Source of the DNA: Bacteroidales bacterium
GTDB lineage: Bacteria; Bacteroidota; Bacteroidia; Bacteroidales; M50B96
NCBI GenBank assembly: GCA_018401015.1
Contig: JAGYLP010000002.1
Location: 186,001 to 250,000 of the forward strand
Direction of reading: 5' to 3'
Length of the DNA stretch: 64,000 nucleotides
The notes beneath the pieces are model-generated. The model saw nothing but the letters and a program-made list of their open reading frames with translations. It ran no database searches and had not been told where the DNA came from. This document shows, piece after piece, positions 1 through 10,254 of this stretch. The translations under genes were made by a program, and so were the position numbers. The number at the start of each line of letters is the position of its first letter. The stretch's first letter is position 1.

Positions 1-655
1 ATGTGTACTCAAAAATATCGGAGATGATGCGCATGGAGAACTCAGGCGGATAGATGTAGGTATTACGAACCATGAACTCTTTTAAGATATCGTTCTGAAT
101 GGTTCCGCTTAACTGCTCGAGGCTGGCTCCTTGTTCGAGGCCTGTAACGATGTAGAATGCTAAAACCGGAAGCACTGCTCCGTTCATGGTCATGGAAACC
201 GACATTTTGTCGAGTGGAATTTCATTGAAAAGGATCTTCATGTCGAGGATCGAGTCGATGGCAACACCGGCTTTCCCAACATCGCCCGGAACCCGTTCGT
301 GATCGGAGTCGTAGCCTCGGTGAGTTGCCAGGTCGAAGGCAACCGATAATCCTTTTTGGCCAGCGGCTAAATTGCGGCGATAAAAAGCATTGGATTCCTC
401 GGCAGTGGAAAAACCGGCATATTGTCGAATGGTCCAGGGGCGCATAACATACATGGTGGAGTAGGGGCCTCGAAGGAAAGGAGGAAGACCAGCGGCATAA
501 TTCAGATGCTCGCAGTTTTCCAAGTCTTCCGGAGTGTATAGGTTTTTGATGTCGATTTGTTCGGCACTTTTCCATCTCCGTTCGGAAGCTTTTTTGTCTT
601 TCGATATGGACGAGCTTGTATGAAGGTCTATTTGTTTAAAATCGGGTCTGTTCAT
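1..655 (-). CDS. mutB: methylmalonyl-CoA mutase large subunit, partial (C-terminus beyond window edge)
   Basis: Own reverse-strand translation from ATG at 655-653: [135 protein letters not shown]... is characteristic of the MCM large subunit. Absent from the ORF track because it is open at the edge. Confidence 0.95.
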   Translation of the reverse strand, partial: MNRPDFKQIDLHTSSSISKDKKASERRWKSAEQIDIKNLYTPEDLENCEHLNYAAGLPPFLRGPYSTMYVMRPWTIRQYAGFSTAEESNAFYRRNLAAGQKGLSVAFDLATHRGYDSDHERVPGDVGKAGVAIDSILDMKILFNEIPLDKMSVSMTMNGAVLPVLAFYIVTGLEQGASLEQLSGTIQNDILKEFMVRNTYIYPPEFSMRIISDIFEYT

Positions 656-678
656 AGTTTAACAGGATAAGGTTTGAA

Positions 679-2517
679 TTAAGCGGTAATTGATAAGTGT
701 TCGTGGAATTTCTTTAATTCTTGCAATACATTCATTCTCATGTGAATAAAGTCGTTGATTCCACTTGCTTGCAATTGTTCCATGCAGGCAGGAGCCCCGG
801 CAATTACCAGCGTGGCGTAATCGGGTAGTTGTTTTTTGAGCTCGGGTGCGAGGTGTTCATATTCTTCGTCGGAGGAGCATAAAACAGCTATTTGAGCTTG
901 GGATTTTTCGAAAGCTTTTACGGCTTGTGAAATATCGGGGAAACCATTATTATCGATGGGTTCGATTCCTCCACAGGCAAAGAAGTTGGAGGCAAATTGA
1001 GCTCTTGCTCGCCGCATGGCTAAATTTCCCATGGTAATCATAAAAGCTTTGGGTCGTTGCGCTACTTTGCTATGACGATCGGCAGCAAAACGCAACAATT
1101 CAAAGGCTTCCGCTCCACGGTATGGGCTCAGCAAAGGCATATCTTCCAATGCTTTGTTCCCAGTGCTTGAGTGTGGTGCTTTATCTAAAAGCTCCCCTGA
1201 ATTCGGGTATTGATTCACTCCAACAAGGATTTCTTTTCGTTCGGCAATTTGTCGATCGCGTTTTTGAGCCATTTGTTGGATTCGGTTCTGAATAAACCCT
1301 TGTTTGAAGGACTGAAGGAATCCGCCTTCGTCTTCAATTTCGAGGAAGAGTTTCCAGGCTGCATCAATCATAGCATGGGTAAGTTGCTCGATGTAATACG
1401 ATCCGGCCGATGGGTCGATTACCCGATCGAAATACGATTCTTCCTTCAGCAGTAATTGTTGGTTGCGGGCAATCCGCTTTCCGAAGTCGTCGGTGGAACC
1501 TAAGGCTTCGTTGTAAGTACCAACTCGCATGGAATGGATTCCTCCAATTGCGGCCGACATGGCCTCGGTGGTTGTGCGTATCATGTTGGTATGAGCATCG
1601 TATCCGGATTTATTCCAAGTAGAGGTTTCAACATGAATAAGCATGGGGCTTTGTTCTTTTTCGTCGATTCCGTAGGCCGCTTGTAGTTTTGACCACAAAT
1701 ACCTGGCAGCCCTAAACTTGGCTATTTCCATGAAATAATTTCCACCTACGGCAAATTGAAATCGAATGTTTTCAGCTACATCGCTCAATTCAACCCCTTG
1801 TCGGGCAATTTGAAAAATGTATTCAGCTCCGGCCGCCAGGCTCATCCCCAATTCTTGAACTAAGCTGGCTCCCGATTGACGAAATAAATTGCCATTAACC
1901 AGGATTGAAGTGAATTGTGGCCAATCGCGGGAAGCGAAAATGATTTCCTTCCCAATAGAAAAAGCAGTGGCTTCGTTTCTCGACCAAACTCCGTGCTGCA
2001 TGAAATAACTCAGCGGGTCGTAATCGACCGATCCCTCGATGCGGATATTGTTTTCGTTTAAGACTTCAATAACTTCCATGGATCGTTCGCCAGCCAGGAA
2101 ATTGATTTCGGTAATTTCTGCCGGGATGTCGTTTAAAAGTTGATTCATCCAATCCTCGTCGATGCTGGTGTTGGCATTGAGTTCAAACCCAATCGAACCG
2201 ACGCCTCGCTTACTTAATTCAGCCACTAATCGATTTCCATCGATCGCATCTTTTACGCAGATGTTTTCGCGTATGAGCCAGTCGTTGGTGTCGGTTTTTG
2301 TTCCGCGTAAGTAGGGAGCTTTTCCGGGCATGCATTCGAGGTGTGAAAGCGATTGCAAATCTTCAGCTCGATAATAGGGTTTGACATCGATTCCTTCGAT
2401 GTTTCTCCAAATGAGTTTTTTGCTATAATCGGCGCCTTTTAAATCTTCATGGATAATTGCTTCCCACTCATCGGTGCTAAGGGGAGGAAATTCAGTAAAG
2501 AGTTTCTTTTCAGACAT
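679..2517 (-). CDS. mutA: methylmalonyl-CoA mutase small subunit
   Basis: ORF 679..2625; start placed at MSEKKLFTEFPPLSTDEWE (ATG 2517-2515). MCM-like sequence, immediately upstream of mutB on the same strand. Confidence 0.9.
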   Translation of the reverse strand: MSEKKLFTEFPPLSTDEWEAIIHEDLKGADYSKKLIWRNIEGIDVKPYYRAEDLQSLSHLECMPGKAPYLRGTKTDTNDWLIRENICVKDAIDGNRLVAELSKRGVGSIGFELNANTSIDEDWMNQLLNDIPAEITEINFLAGERSMEVIEVLNENNIRIEGSVDYDPLSYFMQHGVWSRNEATAFSIGKEIIFASRDWPQFTSILVNGNLFRQSGASLVQELGMSLAAGAEYIFQIARQGVELSDVAENIRFQFAVGGNYFMEIAKFRAARYLWSKLQAAYGIDEKEQSPMLIHVETSTWNKSGYDAHTNMIRTTTEAMSAAIGGIHSMRVGTYNEALGSTDDFGKRIARNQQLLLKEESYFDRVIDPSAGSYYIEQLTHAMIDAAWKLFLEIEDEGGFLQSFKQGFIQNRIQQMAQKRDRQIAERKEILVGVNQYPNSGELLDKAPHSSTGNKALEDMPLLSPYRGAEAFELLRFAADRHSKVAQRPKAFMITMGNLAMRRARAQFASNFFACGGIEPIDNNGFPDISQAVKAFEKSQAQIAVLCSSDEEYEHLAPELKKQLPDYATLVIAGAPACMEQLQASGINDFIHMRMNVLQELKKFHEHLSITA

Positions 2518-2748
2518 GTGTTCTTCTGTTAGTGAAAAATCGACGATAGAAAACCGCAGCTGGATGATAAGTTGCTGATAAACTTGTGTCTCCAGAGGAA
2601 GTCCTGCTATCTGTTTGATTCGCAAAAGTAAAGCTTTTTGACTGCTCCTCTTTTTGAGAGGAATATGATTTTTATCAGCCTGCGAAGTGGGTCTTTTATG
2701 TATTTGTTAATCAGTGTTTTCTGACTGAATATGGGTTTAATAACATAT

Positions 2749-4701
2749 TCAGAGCCCGGTAAGATTTTTCCAAAGTAGGAGCACATCGTTTTGGATACGG
2801 TAGTCTTTCGAATACAGCAGATTTAGGTGCTCCATTTGGATGGTGCTCAGGGATTGATGATTGGACAGGTTTGCCGGAGGAAGAATGCCTGGTTTGATGG
2901 TGGGTAAACCCTCGTTGTTGACACCTGCTTGCTCGAAATAGGAAACCCAACTGTGGGAACCGAAAAGGACTTTCCTTGCGTGAGGTAGTAGTTTTCGGGC
3001 AGATGGAAAAGCGATCCACCAGAAAGGGTAGGTTAGTAAGATGATCAAGCTGCTGATCAAGTCGAATAAGCGCTTTTTTCGTAGATTTTCCGGTTTGTGT
3101 ATTGAGTTGTGGTCGATAACGTAGAGTTCCCCTGCAGTATCGATGGAGTTGCTGCCAATAACCGAGATGCTTTCCGGAGGAGCAATTTTAAAGTCGAGGT
3201 TAATGTCCGACAAAACATGCATGGTTCGGATAATATCCTCCGATCGAACATCTTTCCCGGAGAAAATGAGCTCATCGATTCGGTTTATTGCCACAATCTC
3301 ATGCAATTGATCCAGAGAGCCAAGAGAATTTGCTGGGTCGTTGGCGTTTCGATCGGGGCTTACTAGTCCGACGATGTCGGTTCTAATCCGGGTTTGATGC
3401 AGTAATTCTTTCATTCGCTCAGCTTCGTTGGGGCCGGCAACTAGCAGAATACGTTTCCTATCCTGCGATTTTTTTCGGAATCCCAACAGGTTAACTTGCC
3501 GAAGGATCTGCCGAAGGCTTGTAAATAGGATGAAGGCCGTTCCGGCTCCGAGCAAAATGAGTGCCCGCGAAAAGCGGAGGTGTTCAGGCAAGAGAGCATA
3601 AATAGCCAGGATAAAAATGGTTCCAACCGATAGCCCTCGAACCAAGCGATTCCATTTGAAGGGAGTCGAATATGCCCGGTAGAGATACATCCAGGCAATC
3701 CAACTTAGGATGTAAGCCGGAACAATTTGCATGAGGAATTGTGGCGGATACCACGATGGTTCAAAATAGGTTTCTTCCCACCAGGGTAGTAAGAGGTGAT
3801 ACGCTCCCCAGAGGCTCAGAAAATCCAACAATGGAAGCGTTATTGTTTTTAAGAAGCGGGAGAATAGTGCCAACCCTGCTCTTAAATAAATGGCAAAGTG
3901 TATGATAGCGGTGTAAATACCTGCCTTTTGAGAGCTAAAATGCTTTTTGGCAAAAATAATCATAGCCTGATAAAAGACCATCACATAGTTAATACTCCCT
4001 TTCTTGGTGCTTTCGCCCTTGTAATGAATAATAGCCGGATCGGGCAGGTAGTAATTTTTATAGCCTCCCTGAATAATCCGGTAACTCAAGTCGATGTCTT
4101 CGCCATACATGAAGAAACTTTCGTCGAGCAAGCCGACCTTATCGAGCGCTTCTTTGCGTAAAAACATAAAAGCACCGGCCAAGATCTCGACTTCATGGAT
4201 TTCGTTTTCGTTTAAATGACCTAAATGGTAACGGGCGAAAATAGGAGAGCGCGGAAAGAGTCGCGAAAGCCCCATGATTTTGTAAAAGGACACCGACGGA
4301 CTTGGGAATGCTCGTTTTGATTCCGGCAGGAATTTGCCTTTTCCGTCAATCATTTTTACGCCAATCCCTCCGACCTCGGGGTGCTGATTGGCGTAGGACA
4401 AAACTTTTTCGAAACAGAGTTCGTCCACAACGGTATCGGGGTTAAGGAGCAAGATATATTTGCCACGCGCTATCCGAATGGCTTGATTATTTGCTTTCGA
4501 GAAGCCAACGTTCTCTTTATTTTCAATAAGCTGAACTTGAGGGAATTTCTCCTTAATCATGCTGCACGAACCATCTACCGAGGCATTGTCCACCACCAGC
4601 ACCTCCATCGCGATTTGTTTGCCGGCCTTGAGCACCGAATGCAAGCATTGTTCGATGAAATACTTTACGTTGTAATTGACAATTACGACCGATAAATCCA
4701 T
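2749..4701 (-). CDS. GT2 family glycosyltransferase fused to a membrane region and a CoA_binding_3/sugar-transferase-like C-terminal region
   Basis: N-term MDLSVVIVNYNVKYFIEQCLHSV...VDNASVDGS...LLNPDTVV is GT2 (rhamnosyltransferase-like); C-term KRILLVAGPNEAERMKELL...KRLFDLISSLIILL...LPTIKPGILPP...LLYSKDYRIQNDVLLLWKNL resembles polyprenyl-phosphate sugar phosphotransferases. Confidence 0.85.
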   Translation of the reverse strand: MDLSVVIVNYNVKYFIEQCLHSVLKAGKQIAMEVLVVDNASVDGSCSMIKEKFPQVQLIENKENVGFSKANNQAIRIARGKYILLLNPDTVVDELCFEKVLSYANQHPEVGGIGVKMIDGKGKFLPESKRAFPSPSVSFYKIMGLSRLFPRSPIFARYHLGHLNENEIHEVEILAGAFMFLRKEALDKVGLLDESFFMYGEDIDLSYRIIQGGYKNYYLPDPAIIHYKGESTKKGSINYVMVFYQAMIIFAKKHFSSQKAGIYTAIIHFAIYLRAGLALFSRFLKTITLPLLDFLSLWGAYHLLLPWWEETYFEPSWYPPQFLMQIVPAYILSWIAWMYLYRAYSTPFKWNRLVRGLSVGTIFILAIYALLPEHLRFSRALILLGAGTAFILFTSLRQILRQVNLLGFRKKSQDRKRILLVAGPNEAERMKELLHQTRIRTDIVGLVSPDRNANDPANSLGSLDQLHEIVAINRIDELIFSGKDVRSEDIIRTMHVLSDINLDFKIAPPESISVIGSNSIDTAGELYVIDHNSIHKPENLRKKRLFDLISSLIILLTYPFWWIAFPSARKLLPHARKVLFGSHSWVSYFEQAGVNNEGLPTIKPGILPPANLSNHQSLSTIQMEHLNLLYSKDYRIQNDVLLLWKNLTGL

Positions 4702-4721
4702 GCGCTTTGTCGCTTAAAGTT

Positions 4722-5348
4722 TTAAGTGTTTAAAGAATCGTCGAATAACTTTCGATGAAGAATGGATTGCCCCAAGGTTACTTCATCGGTATATTCCAGT
4801 TCATCGCCAATACCTACTCCACGAGCCAGGGTGCTTATTTGAATGGGATAGTTTTTTAGTTTTTTGTAGAGATAGAAATTCGTTGTGTCGCCTTCGATGG
4901 TTGTGCTCAAAGCCAAAATTACTTCTCCGATGGTTCCACTTTCGGCTTTTGAAATCAAACTATCGATGGTCAAATCGTTGGGACCAATGCCATCCATCGG
5001 CGAGATTTTTCCGCCTAATACGTGATACAGACCTTTGTATTGATGTGTTGCTTCGATGGCCATTACATCGCGAATATCTTCCACAACACACACAAGTCCG
5101 GAATTTCGTTCCGGATTAGCACAAATGCGACATGTTTCGGTGTCGGAGATGTTGTGACAGTTTTGGCAATACTGAATTTCCTTCCGCATTTTAATGATTG
5201 AATTTCCGAAGGATTCAACTTCGTGTTCTTCTAATTTGAGAAGGAATAAAGCTAGCCGAAGCGCTGTTTTTTTCCCAACTCCGGGTAATCGGGAGAGTTC
5301 GTGTACGGCTCCTTCCAATAAACTCGATGACAATCCGAGAACTTCCAT
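4722..5348 (-). CDS. recR: recombination protein RecR
   Basis: [20 protein letters not shown], Cys4 zinc finger ([16 protein letters not shown]), Toprim segment [36 protein letters not shown]. Confidence 0.97.
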   Translation of the reverse strand: MEVLGLSSSLLEGAVHELSRLPGVGKKTALRLALFLLKLEEHEVESFGNSIIKMRKEIQYCQNCHNISDTETCRICANPERNSGLVCVVEDIRDVMAIEATHQYKGLYHVLGGKISPMDGIGPNDLTIDSLISKAESGTIGEVILALSTTIEGDTTNFYLYKKLKNYPIQISTLARGVGIGDELEYTDEVTLGQSILHRKLFDDSLNT

Positions 5349-5388
5349 GTGGTGCAGATTTCTACTTTAAATGAGCGTTTGAGATGGT

Positions 5389-6354
5389 TTAAAAATAGCG
5401 GTTTGGAATGAGGTATTGTGTCATGTAATCGTCGATACCGGCTGCTAAATCGTGGAAGGGATTGGTGTAACCAATGCTCCTGAGTTTGTCCATTTCGGCA
5501 CAGGTGTAATATTGGTATTTGTCGCGAATATCAGCCGGAGTGTCTATAAATTCAATTTTTTCAGGTAATTGCATGGCCCGAAAGCATTCCGATGCCAATT
5601 GGTAAAAGCTTTCGGCTTTTCCTGTTCCCAGGTTATAGAGCCCCGAATGTTTTCGGTTTGCGGCCAAAAAATGAATCACGTCAACCACATCCTTTACGTA
5701 CACAAAATCGCGAAGTTGTCCTCCGTCGGCATAATCGGGGCGGTGGGAACGAAACAGTTTCATGCCCCCGGTTTCTCTAATCTGACGATAGGCATGTAAG
5801 ACCACGGAAGCCATCCGGTTTTTATGGTATTCATTGGGTCCGTAAACATTAAAGAATTTGAGTCCCGCCCAGAAGTAGGGTTGTTCTTTTTGCGACAGAG
5901 CCCAGCAGTCGAAATCGTTTTTCGATTCGCCATACGGATTTAAGGGTTTCAGTTGAAAGGGGAGTTCGTGATTATCGGCATAGCCCAGCGCTCCGTCGCC
6001 GTAGGTAGCAGCCGAGGAAGCATAGATAAGTGGTATTCCAAATTCAACGGACAATTTCCACACTTCTTTTGAATAATTGAGGTTCAGCTCGTCGAAAATC
6101 GGAACCCGAAACTCAGTCGTGTCGGTTCGAGCTCCCAGGTGAATGATTATCTGAACAGATTCTTGATTAATTCGTAGCCAATCAAAAAACTGATTCCGAT
6201 GAACTTGTTCCCGATACTGCTTGTTAGAGAGGTTCTTGTTTTTGATAGGGTTGGAAAAATCATCGACAAGAATCAGATCTTTGAAGTTTTTTTCATTTAG
6301 AGAGGCAATTAAACTGCTGCCAATGAATCCGGCAGCTCCGGTAACTACAATCAT
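5389..6354 (-). CDS. hldD: ADP-L-glycero-D-manno-heptose-6-epimerase
   Basis: TGAAGFIGSSLI, HLGARTDTTE, SSAATYGDG, NPYGESKNDFD, FFNVYGPNEYHK motifs. Confidence 0.93.
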   Translation of the reverse strand: MIVVTGAAGFIGSSLIASLNEKNFKDLILVDDFSNPIKNKNLSNKQYREQVHRNQFFDWLRINQESVQIIIHLGARTDTTEFRVPIFDELNLNYSKEVWKLSVEFGIPLIYASSAATYGDGALGYADNHELPFQLKPLNPYGESKNDFDCWALSQKEQPYFWAGLKFFNVYGPNEYHKNRMASVVLHAYRQIRETGGMKLFRSHRPDYADGGQLRDFVYVKDVVDVIHFLAANRKHSGLYNLGTGKAESFYQLASECFRAMQLPEKIEFIDTPADIRDKYQYYTCAEMDKLRSIGYTNPFHDLAAGIDDYMTQYLIPNRYF

Positions 6355-6489
6355 TTCCTTGATTTTAAGGGTTCTGGCTTTGCTTGCTTTGACATTGAAA
6401 ATGGGAGGGAAGATAAATCTTTCCCATCGAAAATTAATCCCAATTAGCGCTCAATTATTTCTAACTTAATACCCACAAAAATAAAGCAC

Positions 6490-6903
6490 ATGATGTTCAT
6501 TACACGCCGTGAGCGATTCAACGCCGCTCATCGATTATTTCGCGAGGATTTTAGCGATGAACAAAACCTGGAGGTATTCGGTAAATGCTCCAATCCGAAT
6601 TGGCACGGACACAACTACACGCTCTATGTTACTGTTAAGGGTGAGGTGAATCCGAAACTCGGTTTTGTTATCAACCTAAAGACCTTGAGTATCCTAATCC
6701 GGGAGAAAATCATCGATAAACTCGACCATAAGAACCTGAACGTGGAGGTCGATTTTATGTCAGGAAAAATTATGAGTACCGAAAACCTGGCCATTGCAAT
6801 CTGGGAAGAACTCGAATCATCGGTTCTTGCCTTGGGTTGTCAGCTTCATCGGGTGAAGGTAGTCGAGACAGAAAACAACTATGTAGAATATTTTGGAAGT
6901 TAA
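6490..6903 (+). CDS. 6-pyruvoyl tetrahydropterin synthase / 6-carboxytetrahydropterin synthase family protein
   Basis: RRERFNAAHRLF...FGKCSNPNWHGHNYTLYV...LDHKNLN...STENLAI: PTPS family fold and zinc/catalytic motifs. Confidence 0.92.
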   Translation: MMFITRRERFNAAHRLFREDFSDEQNLEVFGKCSNPNWHGHNYTLYVTVKGEVNPKLGFVINLKTLSILIREKIIDKLDHKNLNVEVDFMSGKIMSTENLAIAIWEELESSVLALGCQLHRVKVVETENNYVEYFGS

Positions 6904-6906
6904 ATC

Positions 6907-7530
6907 ATGGAAGAATACAAAATTAAAAACGAAAACGGCTATTCCCGTCTGGAATTGTGGAACGACGACACCACCGAGCAATTGGCCAAGCATTATCATG
7001 GAATTTTAGGGCTGTTAGGTGAAGATCCTTCGCGCGAAGGGCTTGAGAAAACGCCGGTCAGGGTCGCAAAGGCAATGCAGTTTCTAACTCAGGGTTATAC
7101 GGTCGATCCGACACAGATTATATTATCGGCTAAGTTCAAAGAAGATTATCGCGAAATGGTCGTGGTGAAAGACATTGAACTGTTTTCGATGTGCGAGCAT
7201 CACATGTTGCCCTTCATTGGGAAAGCCCATGTAGCCTATATTCCCAATGGTTATATTACCGGATTAAGCAAAATTGCGCGGGTAGTGGAAGCTTTTGCTC
7301 GCCGTCTGCAAATTCAGGAGCGCATGACCACCGAAATTAAGAACTGCATCAACGATGCTTTGAATCCGCTGGGAGTGGCTGTGGTTATTGAAGCACAGCA
7401 TTTGTGCATGCAAATGCGCGGAGTTCAGAAGCAACACTCGGTAACAACAACCTCCGATTTTATTGGTGCTTTTGAGCGAGAAAAAACTCGTTCGGAATTC
7501 CTCAATTTAATTGGAATGCGTTTGCACTAA
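6907..7530 (+). CDS. folE: GTP cyclohydrolase I
   Basis: [58 protein letters not shown]. Confidence 0.97.
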   Translation: MEEYKIKNENGYSRLELWNDDTTEQLAKHYHGILGLLGEDPSREGLEKTPVRVAKAMQFLTQGYTVDPTQIILSAKFKEDYREMVVVKDIELFSMCEHHMLPFIGKAHVAYIPNGYITGLSKIARVVEAFARRLQIQERMTTEIKNCINDALNPLGVAVVIEAQHLCMQMRGVQKQHSVTTTSDFIGAFEREKTRSEFLNLIGMRLH

Positions 7531-8873
7531 CGGGAGTATTTAATCCACTTCCACAGCTCTTTGTAGGAAACCTTTTTGCCGTACATCAAAATGCCGGTAC
7601 GATAAATTTTCGAAGCCAGCCAGGTGGTGATAATAAAGGTCAGAATAAGAAGAGCCATGGATAAGCTCAGTTCCCATACCGGGACCCCAAACGGAATCCT
7701 CACCATCATTACAATGGGAGAGGTGAACGGAATCATCGAGAACCAAAATGCAATATTCCCATCGGGATTCTGAATGGCATTTATCATGACCATGATTCCC
7801 AGTACAAGTGGCAGTGTAACCGGCATCATAAATTGTTGTGTGTCGGTTTCACTGTCGACGGCTGCGCCAATTGAGGCAAAAAGCGAAGCGTAAAGCAAAT
7901 ATCCTCCGATAAAGAAGAAGAGGAACAGCAACAAGACCGTAACAAAGTTGATGTTTCCTAACTCGTTCATAATCATCTGGATCATATCCGGATCGGTCAT
8001 GTTCATGCCGGCAGCTTCAATTGCCTCGCCAGCCGGGTTGCTAGCCATAATATCTTGAGTTACCGGAGCAGGAGCTAATTCAGCAGCATCGTGCGACGGA
8101 CTGAAGTAGGTAAGCCCAATAAACGAGAATCCGGCAATGAGCACCACCCAGGCAATGAATTGCGTAAGCCCGACCAACGCAATGCCGATGATTTTTCCCA
8201 TCATTAGCTGAAAAGGTTTGACCGAACTGATAATAACCTCGACAATCCGGTTGGTCTTTTCCTCGATAATGCCACGCATTACCTGCACCCCGTAAAGGAA
8301 AATGAAAAAGTAAATCAGAAATCCACCTAAGTAACCCACAATCATCGCGGTTGAGGTGGTGTTAACGCTTACCGAACCGTCGGATCCCCATTTAATCGAA
8401 TCGAGATTCAAACGTACCTTGAGCGAGGAAATCAGATCGCGGCTTATTCCTTCCTGAATCAAGCGCTGATCTTCGAGGTAGTTTTCAATACTTGTTTTAA
8501 TATGTGAAGTAATGGCCTGACTCGGCTGCGACTCCGAGAAAAGTTTTACCGTGTTAGAAACGGTAATGTTTTCGGGAATAAACAGTATCGCATGGTAATT
8601 CGATTGGTCGTAAAGCTCCTTTATGTTTTCGTCGCCTTTACTATCGATGAGCTCGAATTTGATGGCATCGGTGTTTTGCAAGGATTCATGCATAATCATG
8701 GAGTCGTCGATAATCCCAATCAGCCTCTCCTCGGTTTCTTCGGCCATGATAAGATAAGAATAACCGATGATGAATCCGGCCATAAGGAGCGGGGCTAAAA
8801 TCGTCATGATGACAAAGGATTTCTTTTTAACCCGGGTGGAATATTCGCGTTGGAGGATGATGCTCGTTTTCAT
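7527..8873 (-). CDS. ABC transporter permease (ABC-2 / NatB-like)
   Basis: Multi-[36 protein letters not shown]; adjacent to an ABC ATPase on the same strand. Confidence 0.88.
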   Translation of the reverse strand: MKTSIILQREYSTRVKKKSFVIMTILAPLLMAGFIIGYSYLIMAEETEERLIGIIDDSMIMHESLQNTDAIKFELIDSKGDENIKELYDQSNYHAILFIPENITVSNTVKLFSESQPSQAITSHIKTSIENYLEDQRLIQEGISRDLISSLKVRLNLDSIKWGSDGSVSVNTTSTAMIVGYLGGFLIYFFIFLYGVQVMRGIIEEKTNRIVEVIISSVKPFQLMMGKIIGIALVGLTQFIAWVVLIAGFSFIGLTYFSPSHDAAELAPAPVTQDIMASNPAGEAIEAAGMNMTDPDMIQMIMNELGNINFVTVLLLFLFFFIGGYLLYASLFASIGAAVDSETDTQQFMMPVTLPLVLGIMVMINAIQNPDGNIAFWFSMIPFTSPIVMMVRIPFGVPVWELSLSMALLILTFIITTWLASKIYRTGILMYGKKVSYKELWKWIKYSR

Positions 8874-8918
8874 GCTTATGTGGAAATTTCTTAGGTTGAT
8901 AAATGGGATGTGCTTCGG

Positions 8919-9848
8919 TTAAACAGCTTTCGTGTGATTCTCGACGGCATGAATAAAAATATCATTCATGGAAGGAATCACCTCCTTAAATCCGGTCAAA
9001 TTCCCTAAAGGAAGCAATTGTTGAATTAGTTGATTGGTAGTGAGGTTATGAAGCAACTTGACCGTAATGTATTGTTTATCTTCTTTTTGGAAAGAATTCT
9101 CGATTTGGTAGTCCGACGATAAGGTTGCTTCCATCTTATTGTAATTACCGGTAAATTCCAACTCGTAACTATGAGAACGAAAATCTTTTCGGATTTGCTC
9201 CATCGACCCTTTTAAGATCAGTTCGGAGTCGTTTATGAGCGCAATGTGGTCGCAAAGTTCTTCGACCGACGACATGTTATGAGTTGAGAATATGATGGTA
9301 CTTCCTTTTTCTTTTAGCTCCAGGATTTCGCGCTTGAGCATATTTGCGTTAATGGGGTCGAAACCACTGAACGGTTCATCGAAGATGAGTAGCGAGGGTT
9401 CGTGCAAAACGGTAATGACAAATTGAATTTTCTGTTGCATACCCTTCGAAAGTTCTTCAACTTTTTTACCCCACCACTCTTCGATTCCTAGTTTGACAAA
9501 CCAGTGCTTGAGTCGCTTCAGCGCATCGTGGCGCGATAGTCCTTTCAGGCGCGCCAGATAAAGGGCTTGTTCGCCAACTTTCATTTTTTTGTATAAGCCC
9601 CGCTCTTCGGGTAAGTAACCAATCCGTTCGATGTGACCCGGGGATAAGGGTTCGCGCCGAAAATAAACCTGCCCTTCGTCGGGCGCAGTAATTTGATTGA
9701 TGATGCGGATAAAGGTTGTTTTCCCGGCACCATTCGGGCCGAGCAAGCCAAACACGCTTCCTTCGGGGATGGAAAGATGGATGTTGTTTAAAACTAAATG
9801 ATCGGCTCCAAAAGTTTTGTAAACACCTTCGGCATCGAGAATATTCAT
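8919..9848 (-). CDS. ABC transporter ATP-binding protein (NatA-like)
   Basis: ORF 8919..9992, start placed at MNILDAEGVYKTFG (9848). Walker A LLGPNGAGKTT, signature LSKGMQQK, Walker B LLIFDEPFSGFDP. Confidence 0.93.
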   Translation of the reverse strand: MNILDAEGVYKTFGADHLVLNNIHLSIPEGSVFGLLGPNGAGKTTFIRIINQITAPDEGQVYFRREPLSPGHIERIGYLPEERGLYKKMKVGEQALYLARLKGLSRHDALKRLKHWFVKLGIEEWWGKKVEELSKGMQQKIQFVITVLHEPSLLIFDEPFSGFDPINANMLKREILELKEKGSTIIFSTHNMSSVEELCDHIALINDSELILKGSMEQIRKDFRSHSYELEFTGNYNKMEATLSSDYQIENSFQKEDKQYITVKLLHNLTTNQLIQQLLPLGNLTGFKEVIPSMNDIFIHAVENHTKAV

Positions 9849-9960
9849 AATGGTTCGATTTAGTAAACGGATAGAACGATACAACCAGCGTGGAATCACG
9901 CTAAAAATGCGAACCAAAGATGAAAAAAAATGATGAAAAGAAACCTGCCAAATGCCACAA

Positions 9961-9990
9961 AATAAAAAGGGGCAGCCAATTGGCCGCCCC
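9961..9990 (-). terminator. rho-independent terminator
   Basis: Minus strand GGGGCGGCCAATTGGCTGCCCC (9990-9969) followed by TTTTTATT (9968-9961); directly after the stop of the small ORF 9993..10202. Confidence 0.8.
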
Positions 9991-9992
9991 AT

Positions 9993-10254
9993 CTAATCAA
10001 ATAGTTCGAATGAACTATCCATAAAGGCAGTAGCCCTTATGAAACCCCCAAATCGTGTTGTTCTTTTTGCTTTAATAACTTTTCCAAATGCATACGGCAG
10101 AAATAATCCCGCCCAAAATAATCCCGCCAAAATACCTAAGACTCCAACTATCGGGTGCGCCACCACCCGTTTCGTTGTTTTGCGTAGCTCACTGAGTTGC
10201 ATGCCAGCTACTCAGAAGCATAGCTAGATCCAGTAATCGTAAAAGTTGCTTCAT
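9993..10254 (-). pseudogene. small lipoprotein/membrane protein with apparent 1-nt frameshift in the signal peptide (or sequencing error)
   Basis: Frame 1: MKQLLRLLDLAMLLSSWHATQ* (10254-10189). Frame 2: MQLSELRKTTKRVVAHPIVGVLGILAGLFWAGLFLPYAFGKVIKAKRTTRFGGFIRATAFMDSSFELFD (10202-9993). Removing one G from AGC TGG C|ATG gives ...LLSSC-MQLSELRK.., a lipobox-like junction. A terminator follows the second ORF. Confidence 0.45.

Noticed and set aside
222-575. 117-aa minus-strand ORF in track
   Set aside because: Out-of-frame with mutB, which is clearly encoded on the same strand from 655 to the window edge.
2518-2625. N-terminal extension of the mutA ORF (MRIKQIAGLPLETQVYQQ...)
   Set aside because: Extension looks like untranslated sequence; MSEKKLFTEFPPLS is a more natural MCM small-subunit start.
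6355-6489. preQ1 riboswitch upstream of the PTPS gene
   Set aside because: No recognisable preQ1 aptamer pattern by eye; the C-x5-HGH motif also argues against QueD.
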